Shown in pieces: positions 1-6,882 of a stretch of DNA of 28,188 nucleotides. Source of the stretch: BRH-c54 sp032251145 (GTDB lineage: Bacteria; Bacteroidota; Bacteroidia; Flavobacteriales_E; Vicingaceae); assembly GCA_032251145.1 (NCBI GenBank), contig JAVVER010000031.1, forward strand, positions 1-28,188, read 5' to 3'. The notes under the pieces were generated by a model, which ran no database searches, had not been told where the DNA came from, and was given only the letters and a program-made list of their open reading frames with translations. Made by a program: the position numbers and the translations under genes. The first letter of the stretch is position 1; each line of letters starts with the position of its first letter.

Positions 1-36
1 TCTATTTTTTAAAACCTTTAGCCTAAAATGGAATTT

Positions 37-672
37 TTAAGGTTCGACTACATAACGGATTATGACATCTTCCAACCCAATAATTTTTAATGCTTTTTGG
101 ATACAATGATGCACCTGAGCACTTAAATAAACTACACTTTTTGTAATTTTTTCATTTTTAATTTGATGTTTATCTCGAGCAGCAGCTAAGGCAATTAAAT
201 TAGAGATAGACCCTCCTGAAGCCAAATTTCCTACCGCAGTTTTAGGGAAAGAAAAGACTTCTTTTAACCAATTAATTACTTCGTTTTCTATGGTAACTGC
301 TCCTGGTGAAGCATAAAAAACTCCTGCATATTCATTAGAAATAGCAGCTAAAAAATCACCCAAGGCAGCAGTATAAATTCCACCTCCGGGAATGTAACCT
401 ACATGTCCGCCCGATGCTGCTTTAATACCTGTATCAATAACTTCCGATTGGTACAGCTTTAAAAGTGCTTCAATGGTTGTTGGTGTTTTAATTGCGAGTT
501 TATCACTTGCTTGTGTAGTTGCCGTAAAAGAGGTTAAGTTAGGTAATTCTTCAATAAATTGATTGGCAAATGCACTTACTTTATCAAGCAATTGCTTTCT
601 ATCGGATAGTTTTACTTCTAATTGGTTGGCAATTTTTTCTTGCTCTTTTATCTTGGATATTAATTCTTGCAT
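37..672 (-). pseudogene. PLP-dependent decarboxylase, N-terminal part only (stop before catalytic Lys)
   Basis: The 211 residues match the N-terminal half of group II PLP-dependent decarboxylases (aromatic amino acid/glutamate decarboxylase type): a G-H-V-G-Y-I-P-G-G-G segment near residues 89-98, Y-A-S-P-G-A near 120-125, G-N-L-A-S-G-G-S near 147-154 (PLP phosphate loop) and S-A-Q-V-H-H near 184-189 (ring-stacking His). Family members are about 470 residues or more and carry the Schiff-base lysine well after residue 250, so this product cannot bind PLP covalently. After the TAA at 37-39 the same frame stays open to the window edge and reads K-F-H-F-R-L-K-V-L-K-N-R, which resembles the family's next segment, while the other two minus frames hit stops. 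This points to a nonsense codon in an otherwise continuous gene. A sequencing error, or a real truncation at the window edge, cannot be excluded. Substrate unknown. Confidence 0.7.
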
Positions 673-692
673 AAATTCTTAATTCAATGCAA

Positions 693-700
693 CAAAAATA
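693..700 (-). promoter_or_regulatory. Candidate -7 box (TATTTTTG) for the decarboxylase gene
   Basis: Read on the minus strand the bases give TATTTTTG, a full match to the Bacteroidota -7 consensus TAnnTTTG. It would start transcription near 690, about 18 nt before the start codon. No TTG is seen at the usual -33 distance. Confidence 0.45.
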
Positions 701-794
701 AACATACGGAATAAGAAAGCATATTAAATGTTAAACTATAAACCTGAGTTCTATTATAATTTTATTCGGAATTGGTTTTTGATAAGGAATAAAA

Positions 795-1640
795 TCAACT
801 TACGACTTCATTAAATTTTTTCAAGATTTCTATTGTGGCTTCATTGGTATATTGCTTACTTCTGTAGTTAGAAACCCATTTTATTCCAGCAATGGAGTTG
901 GTTAAAAACAATTCGTCTGCTTGCAACAGCATGCTTCCTGTTACAGCTCCTTCTATTACTGTAATATTCATGGATTCTGCAACTTCAATAATATGTTTTC
1001 TAGTAATTCCATCTATACAACCTTCGGAAAGTGATGGTGTATAAATTGTGTTATTTTTATACAAAAAAACATTGGAACTAATGGCTTCCACAATATGATT
1101 GTTTTGGTTGACCATTAAACAGTCATCTAAATTATTTTCGGTTTTGTAAATTCCAGTAAGTACATTGGGAATTTTATTGGTAGTTTTTATTTGAGTTAAA
1201 ACGGTGGGATGAACTCTAATGTCTGTATATAAATCTATTGACAATCCTTTTTCATTAAGTTCATATAAGTTTTTGGAAATAGGAATTGCTTCTATTACAT
1301 AGGATTTGGTGTCGTTTTTTGGAGTGTAAAGTCCTTCTCCAACTCTAAAAACCGTAATTCTTACTCTTCCGCCTTTTTTAATGTCATTTTTCTTAATTAG
1401 GTGAACTATTTGCTCATACAGTTCTTCAAAAGTAAGTGAAATAGCATTCATCCTGAGCAAATCCATTCCTTTTTTAAGGCGGGCAAAATGGTCTTTAACA
1501 AAAACGGGAACCCCGTTAATTATTCTAATGGTTTCAAAAACAGCATCGCCATACTTAAACGCTCTGTTGTCTATTGTAAATACCTTCTCTTCTTCTTCAT
1601 ATAAAAAACCATCATAATTTATGTAGCGTTTTTTTATCAA
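795..1640 (-). CDS. Class IV PLP aminotransferase (IlvE/PabC/D-amino acid transaminase superfamily)
   Basis: This 281-residue protein has the fold-type IV layout. A small N-terminal domain carries F-K-Y-G-D-A-V-F-E-T (residues 28-37), typical of the active-site entrance. The likely Schiff-base lysine is K152 in I-K-T-T-N, with the K-x-x-N spacing seen in aminodeoxychorismate lyases. E185 in V-E-A-I-S-S-N would contact the PLP pyridine nitrogen. Length fits the superfamily. The exact reaction (branched-chain, D-amino acid, or 4-amino-4-deoxychorismate) cannot be fixed by eye. The start codon overlaps the stop of the upstream GmhB-like gene by 4 bp, so the two are very likely one transcript and translationally coupled. 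The protein should be cytoplasmic. Confidence 0.88.
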   Translation of the reverse strand: MIKKRYINYDGFLYEEEEKVFTIDNRAFKYGDAVFETIRIINGVPVFVKDHFARLKKGMDLLRMNAISLTFEELYEQIVHLIKKNDIKKGGRVRITVFRVGEGLYTPKNDTKSYVIEAIPISKNLYELNEKGLSIDLYTDIRVHPTVLTQIKTTNKIPNVLTGIYKTENNLDDCLMVNQNNHIVEAISSNVFLYKNNTIYTPSLSEGCIDGITRKHIIEVAESMNITVIEGAVTGSMLLQADELFLTNSIAGIKWVSNYRSKQYTNEATIEILKKFNEVVS

Positions 1641-2119
1641 AACAAGTAGTTTTTTAGTTGGTTTAGGTTGGTGTTTGGCTCAATTTTAAAAGACCTCACT
1701 TCTGCTTTAGTTGCTGCATCAATATCTCGCTGACTGTCACCAATCATAAACGATACAGTTTTATCAACATTAAAACGTGCTATGGCTTTTTCCAATAGTA
1801 ATGAATCTGGCTTTCGACAAATACATTGTTCTACATCTGAATGATGCGGACAATAATAAATTTCTAAAATAGTAAGTTCTGCTTTTTTAAATTGAGTTAA
1901 CATGTGGGCGTGTACGAGATGTACGTCATTTTTGTTATATATTCCTTTAGAAATGCCTCCCTGATTGGTAATTACAATAAATTCATAGCCTTTTTCCTGA
2001 GCCAATTTTAGGAATTCAACTACTCCTTCGTTTATTTCAAAATCAGTTACTTTAAAAGTATATGCTCCTCTTTCTTTATTTATTACTCCGTCTCTATCTA
2101 AAAAAATAACTTTACGCAT
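1637..2119 (-). CDS. gmhB: HAD-family D-glycero-manno-heptose 1,7-bisphosphate 7-phosphatase (GmhB-like)
   Basis: At 160 residues this is a minimal HAD-IIIA phosphatase. It has the nucleophile motif F-L-D-R-D-G-V-I-N (D8, D10), motif II T51 in T-N-Q-G-G, K103, and acidic motif III G-D-S-Q-R-D (D128, D132). The zinc loop special to GmhB and related histidinol phosphatases is present: C90-x-H92, C99-x-C101. GmhB removes the 7-phosphate in ADP-heptose synthesis for the LPS core, in the cytoplasm. Histidinol-phosphate phosphatase is the main alternative, but no his genes are nearby. It is the first gene of a pair with the class IV aminotransferase (4 bp overlap). The 244 bp upstream hold a hairpin repeat. 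Confidence 0.85.
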   Translation of the reverse strand: MRKVIFLDRDGVINKERGAYTFKVTDFEINEGVVEFLKLAQEKGYEFIVITNQGGISKGIYNKNDVHLVHAHMLTQFKKAELTILEIYYCPHHSDVEQCICRKPDSLLLEKAIARFNVDKTVSFMIGDSQRDIDAATKAEVRSFKIEPNTNLNQLKNYLF

Positions 2120-2197
2120 AGGGTTAGTTGATGAGTTTATAAGGTTAATAGTTTAAAAGTTTACTTTGATTGTTAATAGAAAACATTGTTCTCAACT

Positions 2198-2260
2198 CTC
2201 CCCCTAACCCCCTCTCTTGGAAGAGAGGGGGAATAGTTATCGCAAGATAACTTGGGGGTG
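2198..2260 (-). repeat. Hairpin element A (three-stem, cloverleaf-like)
   Basis: Outer arms CCCCC (2200-2204) and GGGGG (2254-2258) enclose two perfect hairpins. Hairpin 1 has an 11 bp stem (2208-2218 with 2221-2231), C-run outside and TCTCTT inside. Hairpin 2 is AGTTATC (2235-2241), loop GCAA, GATAACT (2246-2252). On the minus strand hairpin 1 is followed by TTAGGGGGAG, a tail shared with the elements near 8871 and 26301. It lies between the rhomboid and gmhB genes and accounts for a spurious 68-codon frame. The structure is read directly; its identity as a dispersed family is inferred. Confidence 0.8.
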
Positions 2261-2363
2261 AATTAAAATAATTCGAATGTAAAACGTTACTCTTTCTATT
2301 AGAAAAAGCTCGAATTAATACTTTTTTTATCGATAACATTTCTTTATTCAAAACTGCTTATGT

Positions 2364-2996
2364 TTAAAAATTTAGAGCGTTCATTAATTGACCTATAAAA
2401 TTCATAAAAGCGTTAGGAACAAAAATTAATGTAAACAAAAATCCGAAAACTGCTCCCCATGTATGAGCATCATGAGCTACATTGTCATTACTTCTTTTAT
2501 CCATATAGATTTCATAGGCTAAATATAGCACACCAAACAATAATGGATTAATTGTAAAAGGCAAAAAGATTATTCCTATTCCTCCTGTAAAAGGCATAAA
2601 TGCTATAGCAGCAAACAATACTGCAGAAACAGCTCCTGAGGCTCCTACAGAGTTGTAACCGTAATTATTTTTATGTCGGGCTAATGCTGGCAATGATGCT
2701 ATCGCTATTCCGCCAACATAAATAAACAAGTAGTAAACAACTCCCATTACGCCCATTTCATTTATTAAAATGGTTTCTACAATCTCTCCAAAACTGTACA
2801 ACACATACATATTAAAGATAAGGTGAAAAATATTTTCTTTATCATGAACAAAAGCATGTGTAAACAGACGATACCACTCTTTATTATTATAAACTAAATA
2901 AGGATTAAAAAGTAGTTTGTGATAGAGCTGAGCATTACTATTGGCGGCAAAAGAAACAATAACGGTAATAATAATAATAATAAGGGTAATACTCAT
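2364..2996 (-). CDS. Rhomboid-family intramembrane serine protease
   Basis: This 210-residue, largely hydrophobic protein shows the rhomboid core: W41-Y-R-L-F-T-H (loop and start of the core), H58-L-I-F-N62-M (the HxxxN oxyanion/helix 2 motif), G118-A-S120-G with the nucleophile serine, and H178 in A-H-T-W-G-A-V-F-G as the catalytic partner. About six membrane helices can be placed, so it is a GlpG-like six-helix type. The family cleaves transmembrane substrates within the inner membrane; the substrate here is unknown. It lies 41 bp after the small membrane protein gene on the same strand and may share its transcript. The start at 2996 leads directly into the first membrane helix. Confidence 0.88.
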   Translation of the reverse strand: MSITLIIIIITVIVSFAANSNAQLYHKLLFNPYLVYNNKEWYRLFTHAFVHDKENIFHLIFNMYVLYSFGEIVETILINEMGVMGVVYYLFIYVGGIAIASLPALARHKNNYGYNSVGASGAVSAVLFAAIAFMPFTGGIGIIFLPFTINPLLFGVLYLAYEIYMDKRSNDNVAHDAHTWGAVFGFLFTLIFVPNAFMNFIGQLMNALNF

Positions 2997-3037
2997 TCAG
3001 CTAGTTTTAAAATGTTACTTGCTATTTAGTTAGCAAT

Positions 3038-3484
3038 TTATTCGCAAAGGCAATCACTTTTTAATCCTTCAAAGGAAATATTTACAAGTGTTGCAATGTC
3101 TTCTTTTTCTTCTGCGGTAGATAATCTTCTAGGTTCGCACGTTTCTATTAAAAGAATAACTTCTCTACCATCTGCTAATTTTCCTTCTATTTGGTATTCA
3201 GGACAAGGCTCTCTTGTGGTAGAACTTTCGGAAAAATTAACTTTAGCCTTTTGGAAAAAAGTTTTATCGAAATCTGCAAGAGCAATATTATTACACTCAA
3301 GCGTACAAGTTATGTATTTATTTGTTACAACCAATTCGGTTTCTTCAATAAATTCTAACACTCTGCCTTCGGGCAACCAAGAAGAACGTGCATCATCTCC
3401 TGTATAAAAAATAGCATAAACCATTACACATCCTAATCCGAAACCTATTAAATAATATTTTAACCTGTGTATAAATTTATCCAT
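3038..3484 (-). CDS. Small single-pass membrane protein with cysteines, function unknown
   Basis: The 148 residues start with a short basic segment and one membrane helix at about 9-27, followed by a soluble domain with C60, C64, C94, C116 and a C-terminal C145-L-C147. The topology is probably inner-membrane anchored. The overall look (H-R-L-K-Y-Y-L-I-G-F-G-L-G, then a short E/T-rich domain) resembles a small conserved flavobacterial family of unknown role, possibly the one labelled DUF4258; I am not sure of that. It sits between the alanine dehydrogenase-like and rhomboid genes on the same strand. Paired cysteines could bind metal or form disulfides, but that is only inference. An open frame on the opposite strand here is judged a shadow. 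Confidence 0.7.
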   Translation of the reverse strand: MDKFIHRLKYYLIGFGLGCVMVYAIFYTGDDARSSWLPEGRVLEFIEETELVVTNKYITCTLECNNIALADFDKTFFQKAKVNFSESSTTREPCPEYQIEGKLADGREVILLIETCEPRRLSTAEEKEDIATLVNISFEGLKSDCLCE

Positions 3485-3508
3485 ATTTTTTGTTTTTCCT
3501 TTGCTTGT

Positions 3509-3559
3509 GATGACCTATAGTCATCTCTATTAAATTTCGCTCCGTTGGAGCTTAAATTT
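3509..3559. repeat. Hairpin element E: two hairpins between ald-like gene and small membrane protein
   Basis: First hairpin: GATGAC (3509-3514), loop CTATA, GTCATC (3520-3525). Second: GCTCC (3539-3543), loop GTT, GGAGC (3547-3551), flanked by AAATTT on both sides (3532-3537 and 3554-3559). On the minus strand the second hairpin begins 16 nt after the upstream stop codon, so it could be a terminator or an mRNA-stabilising structure. It fills most of the 82 bp gap. Confidence 0.65.
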
Positions 3560-3566
3560 CCAATTA

Positions 3567-4781
3567 TTACATCGCCATTAACAACAAATTGATGTCTTTA
3601 TAAGGCATGTTAAATGTTTCTGCTAAGTATTTATTAGTCAATATTCCTTTGTAAATATATACTCCATTTTGGATACCTACATAAGAACGAATCATAGCTT
3701 CTATTCCGCCATATTCTCCTGTATCTAATATGGTTGGAGCAATAACATTACTTAATGCATAAGAAGCTGTTCTGGCAACTCTTGAAGCAATGTTTGGTAC
3801 ACAATAATGTATTACTCCGTGTTTAGCAAAAACAGGTGCTTGATGGCTGGTTATTTCAGAAGTTTCTATACAACCACCTTTATCAATACTTACATCAACA
3901 ATTACAGAATAATCTTTCATACATTTTACCATTTCTTCGGTAACAATTATTGGAGCTCTACCAATTTTACTGCTAATTGCTCCTATAACCACATCGGCTG
4001 TTTTCAGAGCTTTTAACAATACTTTTGGTTGTACTATTGAAGTTTGTAATCGTTGTCCGACTGCTGTTTGCAATCTTCTTAATTTATGAATGTTGTTATC
4101 AAAAACTTTTACAGAAGCACCTAAACCAACAGCACTTCTAGCAGCAAATTCGCCTACTGTTCCTGCTCCAAGAATTACTACTTCTGTTGGTGAAACACCT
4201 GAAATACCTCCGAACATTTGTCCTTGCCCCTTTCTTTGGTTGCTTAAATATTCGGCTGCAATAAGAATAGCTGTATTTCCTGCAATTTCACTCATAGCAG
4301 TAACAATGGGTAAAATACCTTCTGGGTCTTTAATAAAATCAAAAGCTACAGCAGTAATTTTTTTTGAAATTAATTTTTTAAGAAAATCTTTTGGTTGAAT
4401 TGGCAACTGCAAAGCAGAAATTAATAACTGCCCATGTTGCATCAAATCAATTTCTTCCAAAGTTGGTGGCTCAACTTTAAGAATCATGTTGGCTTTATAC
4501 ACCTCTTCGGTACCGTAAACAATTTGAGCTCCCGCTTCGCTATAATCTTTATCACTAAAACTACAACCTTCTCCAGCTCCTGTTTCAATAATAACCTCAT
4601 GTCCGTTGTTTACTAATAATGCCACAGCATCAGGAACTAAAGGAATTCTCTTTTCTTGAATAGAAGTTTCTTTGGGGATTCCTATTTGTAAACTACTTTT
4701 TTTACGAGCCACTTCAAGCATTTCTTCTTGAGGCATAAAACCATGGGCTAAAGATTTCAGTAAATCATCTGATGTTGGCAT
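3567..4781 (-). CDS. Alanine dehydrogenase-like NAD-dependent protein (AlaDH/PntA family)
   Basis: This is a 404-residue member of the alanine dehydrogenase/transhydrogenase-alpha family, with about 30 extra residues before the usual start (I-G-I-P-K-E-T at 33-39). The substrate arginine R45 and lysine K102 (L-K-V-E-P) are present, the NAD fold has G-A-G-T-V-G (205-210), and the C-terminal half has V-D-V-S-I-D300-K-G-G-C-I-E-T-S and H-Y-C-V-P-N-I, typical of alanine dehydrogenase rather than PntA. The catalytic histidine of classic enzymes (Y-L-H-L) aligns with Q125 in A-L-Q-L, so oxidative deamination of alanine is not assured. It is the last gene of a likely DUF6056-like/tsaE/ald run but has its own candidate promoter at 4812-4819. 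Confidence 0.8.
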   Translation of the reverse strand: MPTSDDLLKSLAHGFMPQEEMLEVARKKSSLQIGIPKETSIQEKRIPLVPDAVALLVNNGHEVIIETGAGEGCSFSDKDYSEAGAQIVYGTEEVYKANMILKVEPPTLEEIDLMQHGQLLISALQLPIQPKDFLKKLISKKITAVAFDFIKDPEGILPIVTAMSEIAGNTAILIAAEYLSNQRKGQGQMFGGISGVSPTEVVILGAGTVGEFAARSAVGLGASVKVFDNNIHKLRRLQTAVGQRLQTSIVQPKVLLKALKTADVVIGAISSKIGRAPIIVTEEMVKCMKDYSVIVDVSIDKGGCIETSEITSHQAPVFAKHGVIHYCVPNIASRVARTASYALSNVIAPTILDTGEYGGIEAMIRSYVGIQNGVYIYKGILTNKYLAETFNMPYKDINLLLMAM

Positions 4782-4811
4782 ATCCTTAATTTTTTTCTTA
4801 ATGAACAGTTA

Positions 4812-4819
4812 CAAATTTA
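4812..4819 (-). promoter_or_regulatory. Candidate -7 box (TAAATTTG) for the alanine dehydrogenase-like gene
   Basis: On the minus strand this reads TAAATTTG, a full match to TAnnTTTG. It predicts a start near 4809 and a leader of about 28 nt. It lies in the 79 bp gap after tsaE. No well-spaced -33 TTG is visible. Confidence 0.45.
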
Positions 4820-4860
4820 TTAATTAGCAAGCACTTTACTAGCTAAAAACAAAACATTTA

Positions 4861-5295
4861 TTAATACAAAATTGTTATTAATCTTTTATTGTCTTCAGTT
4901 AGTGTTATAGAGACTTTTACTGCTTTTTCAGGGATAAGGTTAGGAATTTTTTCGGGCCACTCTATAAAACAATAATTTCCACTATAAAAGTATTCTTCCA
5001 CACCAAAATCCAACGCTTCTTCCTCTTCTTTAATTCTATAAAAATCAAAATGATAAATTTGTTGATTGTCTTCTGTAAGATATTCATTAACAATAGAAAA
5101 AGTAGGACTTTGAATGGTATCCGTTACTTTTAATGTTTTGCACAATTGCTTAATTAAAGTAGTTTTCCCAGCTCCCATCTCACCATAAAAAGTAATGATT
5201 TTATGGTTTCCTATTGCATACAAAAGCTCCTTAGCTATTTGGGGCAAATCTTCTAATGCAAAAGCGTTGAGTTTTATTTCAGAAACTTGACTCAT
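4861..5295 (-). CDS. tsaE: tRNA threonylcarbamoyladenosine biosynthesis ATPase TsaE
   Basis: The 144-residue protein carries a Walker A loop G38-E-M-G-A-G-K-T-T46, then S-P-T-F-S-I-V-N-E-Y, the H-F-D-F-Y-R Walker B-like segment and E-W-P-E-K-I, all standard for TsaE/YjeE. TsaE works with TsaB and TsaD in the cytoplasm to make t6A37 on ANN-decoding tRNAs. Length is normal for the family. It starts only 16 bp after the stop of the upstream membrane-protein gene, suggesting co-transcription, and is followed after 79 bp by the alanine dehydrogenase-like gene, a tsaE-ald order I believe recurs in this phylum. tsaB and tsaD are not in the window. Confidence 0.93.
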   Translation of the reverse strand: MSQVSEIKLNAFALEDLPQIAKELLYAIGNHKIITFYGEMGAGKTTLIKQLCKTLKVTDTIQSPTFSIVNEYLTEDNQQIYHFDFYRIKEEEEALDFGVEEYFYSGNYCFIEWPEKIPNLIPEKAVKVSITLTEDNKRLITILY

Positions 5296-5311
5296 ATTAA
5301 ATAGATAGTTT

Positions 5312-6640
5312 TTATTCCTCCAAAATTAAGGCATTATTCAACTTAAAATGTCTTTTTAAATCTACATTTAAAAAATGAGTAGTATCGGTGGTTATTTCTG
5401 CTGATGGCAAATATCCCGAATAAGGCAATGGTTTTAAATAAATAGGTTGTTGATGAGTAATGTTTGTTTTTATTTTTGCTAGTTCATCCATACGCTTATC
5501 ATAAGCTGTTGCATAGTTGTTATGGATTTGAAATGTAAGCACTACAAACACGAATACACCTATTGTGTTTAATATTAATATAACTTTTTTCGACTTTTCT
5601 GAAATGGTAAATTTACTTCCTAATAAAAATAAATACCTGAATAGTAATATTAATATTAATAATGACGAAACTGTTGTAACTCTTTCGGGAGACAACGCTC
5701 CTAAAGGAATTACTACAATTATATGGTTAATAAATACTACTATACTTATAATGATGCACGAGTAAACAAGTTCTTTTAAAGGGTGAAATTTATTTATATT
5801 AGTTCTTTTAACATTTAAGAATGTTATTGGAATTGTTAAAAATAAAGCTGGTAAAAAAGTTTTATGAAATTGAAAAAACAAGGTCTTTACAGTTGCATAA
5901 CCTGTATAAAGTATAACATCTAACCAATTCAAATCTGGAGTAATATTATCTCTAATTGCTGTTCCTTTACCCAAATAGTTTATTAAAAAACAAATGGTAA
6001 GTATTATAGCTGATACTAATAATGGTATTTTTTGTTGATTTTTTCTAAAAACCAAAAACCAACATATAAATATTAACAAGATAATTGTCATAGCTTCATT
6101 AGCACCAGGAATTGCCATTGAAGCTATAATTAAAATAACCCAATCTACTAATGCTTTTTCTTTATTAAAAAAAACACTTAATAAAAAAAGCAATGCTATA
6201 GTACTAGACATATATATAGCAGCACCCGAATACCAAAACCAAACATCATTTATAGCTTTTGAAGTAAAGAAAAAGACGGTAAGAATAAGAAATGATAATA
6301 GATTTTGATTATTAATTTTTATTTGATAAAACAAAGTAACCATTCTTAACAACCTCTTTATTCCTAAAAAAAGTAATAAAATATAAATTAAATTAAACAC
6401 CATTAAAAAATAAGGCGATTCACCCCATTGAATAAACCATGCTAAAATCCAATTTGAAAAAAACCTACCGTTCCAATCAAATTGTAAGTGGTGAAATATT
6501 TCAAAAGGAGTTTTTGTTTTTATAGCGTATAAAAAATAAAAATCGTCTGCTGCATACCTATTAAAATAAGCAGTTGAGATGAAAAAAAAGCTCCACAACA
6601 ACACCTGTATTAATAAATATGGACGAATATATTTTGGCAA
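5312..6640 (-). CDS. Multi-pass membrane protein, GT-C glycosyltransferase-like (DUF6056-like)
   Basis: This is a 442-residue protein with about ten or more hydrophobic helices and a soluble C-terminal tail. After the first helix comes A-D32-D33-F, an acidic pair in the first periplasmic loop as in GT-C fold glycosyltransferases, then W56-N-G-R59-F before the second helix. This arrangement is what I associate with the DUF6056 family. GT-C enzymes use lipid-linked sugars on the periplasmic face, so a role in surface glycan modification is plausible but unproven. It heads a minus-strand run with tsaE 16 bp downstream. The bases are very AT-rich even for this window, with ATA and AAA codons common. 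Confidence 0.7.
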   Translation of the reverse strand: MPKYIRPYLLIQVLLWSFFFISTAYFNRYAADDFYFLYAIKTKTPFEIFHHLQFDWNGRFFSNWILAWFIQWGESPYFLMVFNLIYILLLFLGIKRLLRMVTLFYQIKINNQNLLSFLILTVFFFTSKAINDVWFWYSGAAIYMSSTIALLFLLSVFFNKEKALVDWVILIIASMAIPGANEAMTIILLIFICWFLVFRKNQQKIPLLVSAIILTICFLINYLGKGTAIRDNITPDLNWLDVILYTGYATVKTLFFQFHKTFLPALFLTIPITFLNVKRTNINKFHPLKELVYSCIIISIVVFINHIIVVIPLGALSPERVTTVSSLLILILLFRYLFLLGSKFTISEKSKKVILILNTIGVFVFVVLTFQIHNNYATAYDKRMDELAKIKTNITHQQPIYLKPLPYSGYLPSAEITTDTTHFLNVDLKRHFKLNNALILEE

Positions 6641-6739
6641 ATAACTAATTATTAGTTGATAATTTGGTAAAAATAAAAAATTAAAATGAGGTGGTTGGAG
6701 ATTATTCCCTTACAAACTATATTAAAGAAGCTTTTTTAC

Positions 6740-6747
6740 TATTTTTG
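6740..6747 (+). promoter_or_regulatory. Candidate -7 box (TATTTTTG) for tRNA-Pro
   Basis: TATTTTTG matches TAnnTTTG exactly and ends 12 nt before the mature tRNA 5' end, which gives a short 5' leader of about 10 nt, as expected for a single tRNA gene. No clear -33 TTG is seen. Confidence 0.5.
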
Positions 6748-6759
6748 CTCAAAATTATT

Positions 6760-6834
6760 CGGGGTGTAGCTTAGTCCGGTTAAAGTGCGCGTCTGGGGGG
6801 CGCGAGATCGGAGGTTCGAATCCTCTCACCCCGA
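6760..6834 (+). tRNA. tRNA-Pro, anticodon GGG
   Basis: A full cloverleaf can be drawn. The acceptor stem CGGGGTG (6760-6766) pairs with CACCCCG (6827-6833), with discriminator A6834. The anticodon stem CGCGT (6788-6792) pairs with GCGCG (6800-6804), closing with a T-G wobble. The seven-base loop is CTGGGGG with anticodon GGG at 6795-6797. The T arm is GGAGG, TTCGAAT, CCTCT. The D arm is GCTT with AAGT. It reads proline codons CCC and CCU. CCA is not encoded (ACTA follows), so it must be added after transcription. It stands alone, divergent from the membrane-protein gene and convergent with the pseudouridine synthase gene. Confidence 0.95.
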
Positions 6835-6845
6835 CTACTTATTTC

Positions 6846-6867
6846 TTTTAAATTGCAGTATTTAAAA
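6846..6867 (+). terminator. Weak AT-only stem-loop after tRNA-Pro
   Basis: TTTTAAAT (6846-6853) and ATTTAAAA (6860-6867) form an 8 bp all-AT stem with loop TGCAGT, 11 nt after the tRNA, followed by a T-rich stretch. It could end the tRNA transcript or, read the other way, that of the convergent pseudouridine synthase gene. The stem is weak. Confidence 0.3.
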
Positions 6868-6882
6868 TGTTTCTTCATTATT

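Noticed and set aside
759..795. Inverted repeat ATTTTATTC/GAATAAAAT as terminator of the aminotransferase gene
   Set aside because: All-AT stem with one GC pair, a 19 nt loop and no T-run; too weak to list as a feature.
2145..2351. 68-codon minus-strand frame between rhomboid and gmhB
   Set aside because: Its middle is translated hairpin repeat A and the rest has no protein-like pattern.
3096..3407. 103-codon plus-strand frame
   Set aside because: Antisense to the small membrane protein gene, whose minus frame has a start, membrane helix and sensible spacing in the gene run.
3567..4781. NAD(P) transhydrogenase alpha subunit
   Set aside because: The C-terminal half has alanine dehydrogenase motifs (V-D-V-S-I-D-K-G-G, H-Y-C-V-P-N) and no PntB gene follows.
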